A DNA stretch of 64,000 nucleotides from Cylindrotheca closterium (GCA_933822405.4 CAKOGP040002314.1:97364-161363), one strand, 5' to 3'. Counted from the stretch's first letter, positions 29,161 through 39,839 are shown. The notes: generated from the letters alone by a model not told the origin. Translations and numbers: made by a program.

Positions 29161-30819
29161 TTACTTTTTACGGAAATCTCTGAAAAACTGTGCAATCTTT
29201 GTTTTGGCCTCTTTGTCACTGCTCTTCACCCACGCACCAGTGTTGGTTTGCTTCAAAAAACGCCTTCCGTCGGTGCTAAGGACTCTACCCACCTCAGAAA
29301 CGATCTCCTTTCTCCTCCGCGGAGGAGCCTTTTCATACTCATCCTTGTACTCTGTGGCCAGCTTTCGGAAATGGATATTGCCTGGAACGTTTTGGAGCAC
29401 GCGGCCTCGTCCAAGAAAAATATCGCCAAAAGTAGGAGTGATGGGCGCATTCTCAATAATATTGCTTGATCTATGATGCTTTTCATCTGCTCCAGCCTGG
29501 GAAACTCTTGATTCACTGATTCCGTGAGCTTTACCATTGCGTCCAATCAAGCCTTTTGCGTCATGATCGACTGTATGGTGGAAGGTTTCTACATCGCCCG
29601 CTTTGGCCCGTGGCAGCCATAGCTCATCAGGCGCAATAACATCGACATTTGGCTCCTCGGAGGGTGGTGGCTGAATGCTCGGAGTATACGCGATGATAGT
29701 TCGTTCCCTCCGAAGGTGGTCGTATAACCAATCATTTCGAATATCCTCGCGAAGACCGCCCTTTGGGTTGATGGGACTGGAGTCGGTGTTGATGCCGTGA
29801 CTGCGGAGCTGATACTGCAACTCGATGTCACTGCCGTAATGCATTCGCGACCTCACCTTACCATAAGACTGCTGGCATGATTTGAATAACGACTGCAATA
29901 ATGAATTAAAGAGATCGAGCTTTTCTTGTCGTGCCTTGAGGCAATAGTGCCTCGCTGAGAAGCGGATGGGAAGGCTTGTGACCATATCCATGATTGTCAA
30001 TGCCAAGTTCATGTTTGGTATTAAAGGAAGCTCGTCTACTTTCGAAACATCGTAGAAAATGTTTACGAGCTGTATTATTATCAGTGAGCCAGTGAGCCAG
30101 TATGTGTGTTGACTATGATGGTAGCTGCAGCCACTTACCCCTTTCATCTGAACCTCAGGAATCGGAATGAGAATATTGAAGTAGACATAGTACGCAACTC
30201 GACAAAAGGTTTCCGCTTTAGCGCTGCCAAGAAACTCTGAAAAGAAATACAGAATTACCCTGCCCTTTTGATCTTTATCCTTTTGAATATGATAGATTCC
30301 AGACAGTAATAATTCTCGATCCTCCTCATTTAAGTCATGAATAGTGATTTCACGGCCAATGCAGTCATTGCCAAAGTACTTTGCCTTGTTTCGAAGGAAG
30401 TGGAGCATTTGATTGACAGCTTTGCCAACATTGTGCGTATTTGATCTGATAAACTTTAAGCGAAAGGAAGGATCTTCGATGTATTCTCTATAGCGCTTTG
30501 CAATCATTTTATAGGTTGGATCATGTTGTTCTTGCTGTTGAGCTGTCCGATCGAATTCAGCAAGCAACTCTTCCACAAGTTCAGGGGTTTCCTCCAGGTC
30601 TTGTCCGACACAATGGATATCTTCCAGGGCTTTGGTTCTTTCTTGCAAGCTCAGTTTGTTCAGTTCTGATGCAAGCATGTCTTCAGTTTCTTTCATTTCA
30701 TGCCTTGTGTGGCGGCTTGTTGTGAAAGGTAGTGTTGCGAAATTTGAAGTTTGATGCGGCGAACCAAAAAAGTAGCAACTCGATAGACATGATGATGATG
30801 ATGATCTTTTCTGGTTCAT
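29161..30819 (-). CDS. CRAL-TRIO-like plus DUF6824 protein (2 exons)
   Basis: Exon 1 30819-30139 and exon 2 30069-29161 give 529 aa. The 69-nt intron between them is a multiple of three without a stop, so the frame is open throughout; the copy at 32424-34092 confirms the exon limits. Residues ~40-330 resemble diatom CRAL-TRIO-like proteins: LNKLSLQERTKALEDIHCVG, RLKFIRSNTHNVGKAVNQML, LVNIFYDVSK, LPIRFSARHYCLKAR and SRMHYGSDIELQYQL. Such domains bind small lipophilic ligands in other families. The last ~90 residues match DUF6824: TFGDIFLGRGRVLQNVPGN, IHFRKLATEYKDEY, GRRFLKQTNTGAWVKSSDKE and a terminal FRDFRKK. DUF6824 is common in diatoms and has no known role. A poly-Ser run near the N-terminus comes from an ATG/GAT microsatellite. 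Confidence 0.82.
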   Translation of the reverse strand: MNQKRSSSSSCLSSCYFFGSPHQTSNFATLPFTTSRHTRHEMKETEDMLASELNKLSLQERTKALEDIHCVGQDLEETPELVEELLAEFDRTAQQQEQHDPTYKMIAKRYREYIEDPSFRLKFIRSNTHNVGKAVNQMLHFLRNKAKYFGNDCIGREITIHDLNEEDRELLLSGIYHIQKDKDQKGRVILYFFSEFLGSAKAETFCRVAYYVYFNILIPIPEVQMKGVSGCSYHHSQHTYWLTGSLIIIQLVNIFYDVSKVDELPLIPNMNLALTIMDMVTSLPIRFSARHYCLKARQEKLDLFNSLLQSLFKSCQQSYGKVRSRMHYGSDIELQYQLRSHGINTDSSPINPKGGLREDIRNDWLYDHLRRERTIIAYTPSIQPPPSEEPNVDVIAPDELWLPRAKAGDVETFHHTVDHDAKGLIGRNGKAHGISESRVSQAGADEKHHRSSNIIENAPITPTFGDIFLGRGRVLQNVPGNIHFRKLATEYKDEYEKAPPRRRKEIVSEVGRVLSTDGRRFLKQTNTGAWVKSSDKEAKTKIAQFFRDFRKK

Positions 30820-31257
30820 GGTGCTTTATGGCGCAAAGATGATGCAATGAAAATGGTGGTATGAAATACTTTTTGTGGTAGTAAATTTGGTATGACTGAC
30901 TCGGCGGATCGTCTACGTTGAAGTTCTTGCGTTGTCACCGGATTAATTAATTCTGAGCCGTGCGTGCGAAAAGATGTTCCTCATCTCGCTCATCGCATCG
31001 AACTATGGTTCGCAAACCGATTGGTTCGATCACATTCAACATTGTGCGCGTGCATGCATCTTTTCAAAAAAGAACAGAATGCAAGATACGAGTACCTACC
31101 GGTAATACGAGTAGTACCGTATCTGGTACCGGTGCAGAATTACCTTCACTTTCTTTTTCAACAAAATCCAAAATCAAGCAGGAGAAGCATCAAGTTATTC
31201 AAAACTTATTGCAGTCACACCAAGAGTATTCTTTTGGTCACACCCTGTCGAGGAATC

Positions 31258-32124
31258 ATGCTGTATTCTGCGAATTACGTTCGATTGACATGTGATGATG
31301 ATCATGACACTCATCATGACAGTGACCATCATTCGACGATGATGACTCTAGTGGACCAATCTACGGGTGACGCTTCCCATCCCATCATCAGTCCACACTC
31401 ACTTTGGCCAGCATCATCATCACCACCACCGCCACTGGCAATTCAGGCGCACCACCCCTGTCATAACTACCAAGACCACTTGGCAGAAAATGAATCACGA
31501 CGTCATTGCAATTTCTCGGATTCCAGCTCTTGGTGCGAAATGAGTGAATGGTTGTTTCAACCACAAGTGGGGCGGGAGAATCACTTGTACTTTGGTTGCT
31601 GTTGCGATGTACGTCGGGCAGTGGTGGCTCTCAATTTATTGACGATTTGTCTGCTCTTCGCTTTGTTGGTCAGCTACGAAGTTTTCGTTCGCATCATGCA
31701 TGAGCCACTTGGAAATCTGACCATAGAAATCTTTCCAGAAGTAGGGCATGGTATCCGTGGTAACGCTGAAGACGAGAGCTCTGACCCTGACTATACGATT
31801 CAAGACTCTCCTTCCCATGGTCATTGGTTCTTGTATATGTTGCAACGATACATGGACGTGTGGATTCTCGTCGGTATTATTCTACATTCAGTCGGGGTCT
31901 ACGGAGCCATCAAATTCAAATTATGGGCCGTCCAGGTCGCTGCCATTGCATATGCCTTGCCATTGGTTCTTTCCATTGTCTATCTTCATCCCATTGTATT
32001 CGTCGTCAGTGGGGGTCTATGCCTATATCCGCATATGGTACTCCTAAAGGAGATGAAGGAAGGCGTCATGATGCCCTACAAGTACGAGTATGTCAGTGCA
32101 TGCTGTGTATGCGTACCGGTATGA
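31258..32124 (+). CDS. Predicted 4-TM membrane protein with Cys-rich motifs
   Basis: 288 aa from the ATG at 31258 (MLYSANYVRL); the ATG at 31339 (MMTLVDQSTG) is an equally possible start, and the frame further upstream runs through palindromic promoter-like DNA. The N-terminal half is His/Asp/Ser-rich. It is followed by YFGCCCDVRRAVVALNLLTI and four hydrophobic segments: ALNLLTICLLFALLVSYEVF, VWILVGIILHSVGVYGAIKF, VQVAAIAYALPLVLSIVYL and IVFVVSGGLCLYPHMVLL. The C-terminus is MPYKYEYVSACCVCVPV, with cysteines that could be lipidated. CCCDxRRA followed by TM segments recalls a diatom family of unknown function. The final codons and stop are formed by a TACCGGTA palindrome (32114-32121), so the C-terminus may have been changed by that element. 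No introns. Confidence 0.65.
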   Translation: MLYSANYVRLTCDDDHDTHHDSDHHSTMMTLVDQSTGDASHPIISPHSLWPASSSPPPPLAIQAHHPCHNYQDHLAENESRRHCNFSDSSSWCEMSEWLFQPQVGRENHLYFGCCCDVRRAVVALNLLTICLLFALLVSYEVFVRIMHEPLGNLTIEIFPEVGHGIRGNAEDESSDPDYTIQDSPSHGHWFLYMLQRYMDVWILVGIILHSVGVYGAIKFKLWAVQVAAIAYALPLVLSIVYLHPIVFVVSGGLCLYPHMVLLKEMKEGVMMPYKYEYVSACCVCVPV

Positions 32125-32267
32125 CCTGTGGACGAAGATAAATGGCGTCCTCACGAAAGACGATTTGAAATTCTGAAGGAAAAAATTTCGTCATGACAAT
32201 CGAATGGCGATGAGGATAGCGGTCGTTCAAACTTGTTGATGATGGAGAAAGATCAGAATCTTGTAAA

Positions 32268-32319
32268 CCTGTGTTGGAATCCTGTGTTGGAATCCTGTGT
32301 TGGAATCCTGTGTTGGAAT
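32268..32319. repeat. Four tandem copies of a 13-bp unit
   Basis: CCTGTGTTGGAAT occurs four times in direct succession. It follows a segment (GATGGAGAAAGATCAGAATC) that also appears, slightly changed, near 28990 beside the CRAL-TRIO pseudogene. Confidence 0.85.
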
Positions 32320-32423
32320 TGCATTGATACAACCAATCTTATATCCTATCTTTCATGAATCGACTCCTTTCACGGACCAATTACAAATGATAATAGGTAC
32401 GAGTGCAAATAATACGGGTATTT

Positions 32424-34092
32424 CTATTTCGTTTTACGAAACTCTCGGAACAACTGAGCTACCTTTGTTTTGATCTCTTTCTCACTGCCCTTCACCCACA
32501 CATCAGTATCAACTTGCTTCAGAAATCGCCTCCCCTCGGAGCGGAGGATACTTTCCACCTCCACAACGACCTCTTTTCTCCTGCGCCCAGGAGCGGTGTC
32601 GTACGCATCCTTGTATTTTGCGGCCAGCTCACGGAAACGGATATTGCCTGGATTGTATTGGACCAAGCGGCCTCGTCCGAGCAGAATATCGGCGTCGGTA
32701 GGGGTGATGGGCGCTTTCTCTACACGTTTACCTGATCCATGCTGATTTTCAGCTGCCACAGCAGTTCCTGGTGCTACTGGTAAACTGGATCCATCATGGG
32801 CAACAATGCTAATCAACTCTTCCGCGTCATCATCGACTGCAATCGTCTCGGATCCTGATGCTAGTAAACCAACAGACGCAACAGCAGCTTGCACATTTGG
32901 TTCCACAGAAGAAGATTCTTGAACGCTCTGGTTCCTTTCGATAATGTCACTCCGTTCTTTCTCGAGGTGGTCGAACAACCAATCATTTCGATTTTCCTCG
33001 CGAAGAGTACCGTCGTTGGTGACGGGGGCAGAGTCGGTGTTGATGCCGTGACCCCGGAGCTGATACAGCAATTCGATGTCACTGCCATAATGCATCCGCG
33101 ATCTCACCTTACTATAAGACTGCGTATCCCCAGACGTCTTGAATATTAGCTTGAATACTGAATTGAAAACGCCAAGCTTTTCTGTACGTGCCTTCAGGCA
33201 ATAGTGCGTCGCTGAAAAGCGGATGGGAATGCTCATGATCATATCTATGGATGCCAAACTCAAGTCTATGCTTGGCATTGAAGGGAGCTGGTCATCTTTC
33301 GAAATGTCGTAGAAAACGAATACAAACTGTAAAAATGTGCCAGTACAAATATATTCGGATGCATTGAGAGCACAACAGAGTTGAGAATGTGTAATCAGGT
33401 GTAATCACAGTGAAATCGAAAACGACACATGTGAATGTCGCACTTACCCCTTTCATCTGCACTTCGGGAAACGAGACGAGAATGTTGAAGTAGACATAGT
33501 ACGCAACCCGACAAAACGTTTCAGGACTAGCGCTCCCAGTCAGCTCTGGCAACACGTACATAACTACTCTGCCGCTTTGATCTCTATCTTTCCCTATGTT
33601 ATAGAATCCTGATAGTAACAGTTCTTGATCCTCCTCATTCATGTCATCAAACGAGATTTCACGGCCAATGCAGTCATTGCCAAAGTACTTAGCCTTGTTT
33701 CGAAGAAAGTGGAGCATTTGATTGACAGCTTTGCCAACATCGTGCTTTTTTGACCTGATAAACTTTAAGCGAAGGGAACGATCTTGGACGTATGCTCTAT
33801 GGCGCTTTGCCATTTCTTTATAGCTTGGATCATGTTGTTCTTGCTGCTGAGCTGTTCGATCGAATTCCGCAAGCAACTCTTCCACAAGTTCAGGGGTTTC
33901 CTCCAGGTCTTGTCCGACACAATGGATATCTTCCAGGGCTTTGGCTCTTTCTTGCAAGCTCAGTTTGTTCAGTTCTGATGTAAGGATGCCCTCTGTGTCT
34001 TCCATTTCCTGTCTCGAATTCGAATATTGCTTGGACGCGCCCAGCAAGTTGCACTTTGACATACAGGATGATGGTGATCTGGTCTGGTCCAT
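32424..34092 (-). CDS. CRAL-TRIO-like plus DUF6824 protein, second copy (2 exons)
   Basis: Exons 34092-33448 and 33326-32424 join at phase 0 to 515 aa. The start is taken at the ATG at 34092 (MDQTRSPSS), by analogy with MNQKRSSSS of the neighbouring copy; the frame extends upstream into low-complexity sequence. The 121-nt intron sits at the same codon as in the 29161-30819 gene (after EVQMKG). Domain order is the same: LNKLSLQERAKALEDIHCVG, KFIRSKKHDVGKAVNQMLHF, VFVFYDISK, LPSMPSIDLSLASIDM, SRMHYGSDIELLYQL. The DUF6824 block has TDADILLGRGRLVQYNPGN, RRKEVVVEVESILRSEGRRF and a terminal FREFRKTK. Exon 1 is very close to its neighbour; the linker before DUF6824 is much more diverged. A tandem duplicate, apparently functional. 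Confidence 0.83.
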
Positions 34093-34975
34093 GATGATGA
34101 TGATGATGATGAAGAAGAAGTTATTGTGTTGCTTGTGGGAACAGTATGTTTTAGTGCAAGTTACAGCATGGTGCAAATAACAGATTGTGGTGGCATGACA
34201 CTCGTCATTTTGATGTTGCCTATGTTGAAGTTTGGAATAAGAACAGCAGCTTGAAATTATTTTAAAACAGACGCCAAGCATGTGGGAGCCAATATGTAAA
34301 AATAGAGGCTCACAACAACTTCAACGTTCTTTGATCCGAAAAAGTTCGCATAGCTAGCACAACCAAAGCGCTTCGCCATATTCGACCTTAATACTGCGGT
34401 ACCACCTTTATTCTGATACTGATACCTCATTCCCTCTCTTCAACATCGCCAATTGACGGAAAAAAGATGAGGTATGAACAATTATGACTTTATGGTTCCG
34501 GCGGTACACGTGTACCGTGTATCGTTCCCGGCGGCTGTCCAAAGACTACAGCACATACCGGCTGTTGAGGTAGATTTAGGACAGACAGATATCATCATCC
34601 GTTAAAAGGATCGCCTTTTGGCCGAGTGGCATTCTGTTTTAGTACTGTGGTAATACTACTGTACGGTAGTAGTTGGTATTAATACGTGTACTGTACGAAT
34701 TATGAATAGAATAAACAGTGTGTACCATTATCGGCGCAAGGCAGATGCAGTGCGTAACATAGGCAGACTAGTAGGGAGCACGACTGTGCTGGTGCTGGTA
34801 CATGGTACAGTTTGTGCCTCTCGCCAAGTTCCTCTCGACGTATCGCAGCGTAACACGACGACTCGCGACGCAGATGAGAGTCGACCTGATCGACAACCAA
34901 TTCGATTGATTCGATTCGAATTTCAACACAGAGAAACAATAAACCAACACTTTTGTAGAATAGTCAGAATCGAGG
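34093..34975. other. Intergenic region rich in GTAC palindromes and ATG microsatellite
   Basis: About 880 bp. An (ATG)n/(AAG)n run abuts the start of the minus-strand gene (34091-34120). CGGTACACGTGTACCG at 34502-34517 is a perfect 16-bp palindrome, and 34640-34700 is rich in GTACTGT and TAATAC inverted repeats. No gene was supported. Confidence 0.55.
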
Positions 34976-36994
34976 ATGGAAACCTTTGAAAAGATTAATG
35001 TCAGTGGAAATCGAAACAAAGGGAAAATCAATAGCATTAAAGATAATGCAAGAAGAAGGAGCAAGAGCTCTTTTCTGAGTGATTACTTTTTGGTGATTAC
35101 GTTTACTTTTGCGGTATTTCTCTTGGTGTGGAGCCACCGCTTCCATCACCATGATGGTCTTAGTACAAACCATTTGGAAATGAAGAGGATAAAAGAATCA
35201 TTTATATCAACTTCCTCTACTGGTAAGACTACCAACAAAACTAGAAAAATAGCAAGTACAGCAACGAACCAACACGACCATCGCTTGGCTGGATTGAAAT
35301 GTGACCAGTGGGGAGGACCCTCCTTTGATGCGGCCCAAGAAATGGTCTACTGGGAAGACATTCCATCAGACCAAAACTACCTCTCTCCGTTTCACCTGAA
35401 AGCAGCTACTGATGGAGCTTCGGAACTCAGGATTGGCCAGTTTCTCACCTTTGAACCAGACGGCGGAGGTTGGAAGTAAGTCAAGATTTCAAGGGAGTCC
35501 TTGTTTGTTGGGCGAGGAATGATACGATTTGCCTTCAGTTGAGGTTGTTTTATCCGTAGTTCTAACTCGCTCTATCTCTCTGTCTTTCTTTATTTCCAGC
35601 AACATTCGAATGTCAATGGAAACACTTCTGGTGAGTTCCTTTACTTTTCGCCGTCCCTGTTGTCATTTGCAATTTGCTACGACACACAGCCAGTCTCCTT
35701 ACCTCTGAAATGAAAACCCCAGGCCATTGCATTCAATATGGGTAGGACCTTGGTACTTCCTCCACATCAAAAGATGTATCTACTTTCCAAAGAAGAAAAG
35801 AAGCAACGGAGTGAATTTAGTTTTGAACATTTCTTCCACATGCAAAGCATCAGTCAGGAGCACATTGGATTTAACGTCATCAACATGGACGAATTTCTTC
35901 AGCTATTTTTGGACGGCCGCTTCAAACATCCCGGAACAGGAAAGCCAGTATTTCCGCCCAACAATCGGACAGACTGGAACAGTGTTGCCGGACCTGAAAA
36001 GAATATTCTAAAGGATTGGTTGCGAGAATCTTCAAAGGTATTACAATGGCTACCGGACGACTGCATGGCTTCCTTTCCTCGTTCCAACACTGCCGAGGCT
36101 ATGGAAGAATTGGAGAATTTGGAAGAAGCAATTTTTAAAGAAGGGATTCCCAATTATGAAGATTATGTGGGCAAGCCTGTTCCTGTCGATTCCAGTGCCA
36201 AGGAACGTCTGAAGGAAAACTTGGCTGGTCGAAAAAAATTGTGCTTCTACGACACCGAACTGCAGCGGGAGCCTTGGATTCACTTTCCAGTTTCTCACCA
36301 AGGGCAGTACAAGGCTCGCATGCTGGTTCACTTTTACGCATTCTTGTTCTTTGCAGACTGGAAGGCTGACCTATGGACCAAACGGTTTGTCAGGGACCAC
36401 GTCCGATATGTAGACGAGATCCAGTGTGCTGCCGCTCGGGTGGTCCACGCCATTCGCACCAAGCATGATAGCAACTTTGATACAATGCATGTCCGACGAG
36501 GCGACTTTCAATACAAGAATACTCGCGTGAGCATTGACAAGATCTATACGGCAATATCGAAGCATATACACAAGAATTCCACCATTTACATTGCCACAGA
36601 TGAAAGAGACAAATCATTCTTCGCTCCTCTGAAGAAACACTACAATATATTATACTTGGACGACTTCTTGGAGGATCTAGGCGGCATCAACACCAACTTC
36701 TATGGAATGGTGGACCAACTCATCGCATCTAGAGGTCGCACCTTTTTTGGCTGCTGGTTTTCTACTTTCACAGGGTATATCAATCGGCTGCGGGGCTACC
36801 ATGCAGATGATCACCAAACACCAGGATATGAGGATGGGATAATTCCAAGCTACTACTATACTCTGGAGGACCGGTACGATCATATGCGAGAGTTCTGGCC
36901 CGTCAAACGTGCATTCTATGCAAGAGAATTTCCAACGTCGTGGAGATTGATAGACACTGGAGTAGAAGAAGATATTGCTAGGCCTGCGACCTGA
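34976..36994 (+). CDS. GDP-fucose protein O-fucosyltransferase-like type II membrane protein (3 exons, 31-nt microexon)
   Basis: Exons 34976-35475, 35600-35630 and 35723-36994 join (phases 2 and 0) to 600 aa. A single membrane anchor, YFLVITFTFAVFLLVWSHRF (~residues 37-56), near the N-terminus predicts a Golgi type II protein. The junctions rebuild GGGWNNIRMSMETLLAIAFN followed by MGRTLVLPP, the conserved N-terminal core of the O-fucosyltransferase superfamily. Later come HVRRGDFQYKNTR (~432), the expected GDP-fucose-binding loop, and YIATDERDKSFF. The 31-nt exon 2 encodes only NNIRMSMETLL, but without it the conserved core would be lost, so it is well supported. The acceptor substrate is unknown; such proteins in algae and plants modify secreted proteins or cell-wall glycans. 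The 5' region is rich in palindromic GTAC sequences. Confidence 0.82.
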
Positions 36995-37339
36995 GTGCTT
37001 TCCCTAACCAGACATCTTCTTTGGCCTCGGTCCATATAAACATTGTACTGCACTCTTTGAACGATGTGGTAGGAAGCGCCCCACAAGCGGGTTCTAGTCT
37101 TTTTTTAAAAAGAACGGCTAGCAAGGAAGACGAGCGGGTGCGGCTGAAAGACAGACTACAAACCATATGAATGCCGCCGAAAAGAGAAAGTGATCTGTAG
37201 CGGATCCATGAAAAGGAAATGAAGAAAGGGTTGCAATATAAAGATCTGTCGATACAAACCTCTATGTTACAGCAGTAACGGAAGAGACTACTCCTTGGCA
37301 TGTCATCAATATAGGGATTATGAAGCAAGCGCCACATTG
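36995..37339. other. Intergenic region
   Basis: About 345 bp between the fucosyltransferase-like gene and a leucine-rich-repeat pseudogene. No gene was supported. Confidence 0.4.
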
Positions 37340-38010
37340 ACCACTGCAGCTCGTCCGATCTACTGCTTCCCTCGAGGAGAGAAATAAGTTTGCTTTTTTC
37401 TCACAAGAATTTGCATTTTCCACAGCCACACCTCGAGCAGTGACATTGACTCGTTTGCTTCGTATACCACCAGATCATCAATCGCACTCCAGACTGTGTA
37501 GTAACCACCGCCGAGTACCCATTGTCCCCTAGTAGCCATTGTGGAAGCCCACTGTTCAGTGCCCCGAGACACGGGCGGCCGCAGATCCACAGGTAGCGAA
37601 TGCACTGCCACCAATTCTCACGGTTGTCTTGGGAGTTCTCAACGTTGGACAGTCCGCAAAAGCATAGTTTTTGATGATCTCAAGCGATGTAGGAATCTCA
37701 ATCACAGTCAATGAAGTGCACATTTCGAACCAAGAGGACCCAATATATGTTAACTCCACATGAAATTTGATATCGCTTGAGTGAATAGCAACAGCGAAAT
37801 GCCAACTTTTCAATTCTCTCGACGGTAGAGGGAATATCGATGGACTCCAGACTCCGACATTGGTTAAACACCTGGTACCCAATTACTTGTAATCCAACAT
37901 GTAGCTTTACATGAAAGGGATTCCCAGCCGTAGAACACTGATTTTTGAACCACGGAGAGGTTGCGAGGATATTCGATGCTTTTACTACCCGTGCGTGCAC
38001 CTACTGTAAA
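37340..38010 (-). pseudogene. Broken BspA-like leucine-rich-repeat gene, copy 1
   Basis: Read leftward, three frames each hold LRR pieces: VGLQVIGYQVFNQCRSLESI with DIPSTVERIEKLAFRCC, then SLTVIEIPTSLEIIKNYAFA, then a C-terminal VVYEANESMSLLEVWLWKMQ. The pieces are in the right order for a diatom BspA/LRR_5 protein but in different frames, with stops between them and the repeats reduced to about four. The C-terminal block matches the end of the second copy near 39.9 kb (THKSMSLLELWLWRMQ), and the flanking DNA is also similar, so this is part of a duplicated segment. No intact product is expected. Confidence 0.7.
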
Positions 38011-38348
38011 ACAAGCTTTATCAGGCCTCGGTCGCTTCTTTCGCTTTCGTTCGAACGACATCTTTCATATGTACCGAATGATGATGCGGATGATGATCTA
38101 CCGGTGTTGCGATGTATACTGTATGAATTTCTATACCGGTATTATATATCTGCAGGACTCGTTATACGATGCAACCTTTCAAAATCTTGTTTCCGCGGAT
38201 GGAGCACAAACAGTACCTCATATTTGAGGGACCAAAAAATCGAAAAAATCCTACCTCCCCCGAATATATGAACAGAAACATCATTTCGCTCATCATCATC
38301 CACAACAAATGGATTGTACTAATGAGTTGGATGCGATAAGATTTCACC

Positions 38349-39389
38349 ATGTCTGCTTCTCGACCGCTCATCACAGTATTCTCTTCCATTTCCAACATTG
38401 CTCCTGCACTGAGAGCTGCAGGATTGCCATTGGTAGAGATCGTGGATGAAGAAGCCTTGAGTGGATATGGAGGGACTGTGGAATTTGATGTGTCCAAGCT
38501 GCAGGAATCTACCAAGGCCAAATTGCGAGCGGCAGAGATTTTGATTACGGAGCCGTCCGCGTTGGCTGATATGTTGTCATTGGATGAAGCAGACCTCTTT
38601 TCCAACCTCAAATGGTGCCAGTCTACCTATGCTGGTGTCGATCCTCTATTCAAGGCGAAACTGGAATTTCCACTCCCATTCACCTTGACGCGTTTTGCTG
38701 GGGTCTTTGGTCCGCCAATAGCGGAATGGTGCTTGGCACGAATCATTGGTCATGAAAGAGGATTTTCTGCCTCTCGAAAAGACCAAGAAGAACATCAAGC
38801 CTGGGCCAAGTCGACCGAAATTTTGGAATATCGCTACCTCTCCGACTTGACCCTCAGTATCTTGGGATGTGGGGACATTGGACTTTGTATTGGAAAAGCT
38901 GCCAAGGCTTTTGGAATGACGGTGGTTGGCTTCTCAACTACACCCAGATCAAATGAACCTGCTTTGGACCGTTCCGTTACGGATCTCAAGGAGGCCTTGC
39001 AAACGGGAGACTATGTTGTCTCGGTGCTGCCTTCCACCAAGGTTACCCGAGGACTACTGACGCTGGATGCCTTGACTGCTGCCAACAAGGAGAACGGAGG
39101 AAAGTCTCCTGTCTTTCTCAATGTTGGTAGGGGTGATGTGACAAATACAGAAACAATCCTTCAGGCATTGCAAGACAATCACATCTCAGCGGCAATTCTA
39201 GATGTCTTCGAGGTCGAACCTTTGCCTCAGACCAATCCTCTTTGGAAGCATCCCAAGGTTACAATTTCACCGCACGTCAGTGGCTTGACGAGAGCACAGG
39301 ATGTCCCAAAGCTTGTTGTGGAGCAATATGAACGATATTGTCAAGGAGAGGAGCTGGTGTACAAGGTCGATTGGGAAAAGTCATACTAA
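38349..39389 (+). CDS. D-isomer-specific 2-hydroxyacid dehydrogenase
   Basis: A complete 346-aa single-exon enzyme from the ATG at 38349 (MSASRPLITVFSS). It has the NAD(P)-binding Rossmann motif LSILGCGDIGLCIG (~170), the catalytic Arg in FLNVGRGDVT (~260), the Glu in LDVFEVEPLP (~288) and the acid/base His in ISPHVSG (~308). This is the family of glyoxylate/hydroxypyruvate reductase and D-lactate or phosphoglycerate dehydrogenases. Length and the absence of a regulatory ACT domain favour the glyoxylate/hydroxypyruvate reductase side, but the exact substrate cannot be read from sequence. No targeting peptide is obvious, so it is probably cytosolic. It is flanked on both sides by broken LRR genes, and its promoter region has TACCGGTA (38134). 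Confidence 0.9.
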   Translation: MSASRPLITVFSSISNIAPALRAAGLPLVEIVDEEALSGYGGTVEFDVSKLQESTKAKLRAAEILITEPSALADMLSLDEADLFSNLKWCQSTYAGVDPLFKAKLEFPLPFTLTRFAGVFGPPIAEWCLARIIGHERGFSASRKDQEEHQAWAKSTEILEYRYLSDLTLSILGCGDIGLCIGKAAKAFGMTVVGFSTTPRSNEPALDRSVTDLKEALQTGDYVVSVLPSTKVTRGLLTLDALTAANKENGGKSPVFLNVGRGDVTNTETILQALQDNHISAAILDVFEVEPLPQTNPLWKHPKVTISPHVSGLTRAQDVPKLVVEQYERYCQGEELVYKVDWEKSY

Positions 39390-39835
39390 CATGCTATATT
39401 CAGAAAAGTTGTTCCAAACCATATCCACACTCCTTCACTCCAGCAAAGGGTCTATTCGATCACAATGGATTTCGTTGTGAGCCCTAAACTGTTGCATAAC
39501 GTGAGTGAATGGATTACAAGTGTTCGGCACAAGAAGAGTAGTGAATGTAACCATCACTTTGTACAACTACCACAACACAGGACTCGTCGTTACAACAAGT
39601 CGGCAGCTACCGGTACATTAAATATACAATATTAAAATACTTCCATAGCATGGCTGATGATATATTGCAACACTCATATTGCCTACTATCCTTTCCAGAA
39701 TCAGCTGCGTTCATACAGTGGTTAAAAATCGTCATAATCGTAGTAATCATGATAATCATGGTAATTGTCATTATCATTGTCATCATCATAGCCATCGCTG
39801 TGAGAAGCGTGTGCGGGTATCGTGTCCCTTTTCTA
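39390..39835. other. Intergenic region with ATC-rich imperfect repeat
   Basis: About 445 bp. 39725-39800 is a degenerate run of ATCAT/GTAAT-like trinucleotides that on the plus strand would encode only Ile and Val; I do not regard it as a gene. TACCGGTA lies at 39608. Confidence 0.5.
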
Positions 39836-39839
39836 AATC

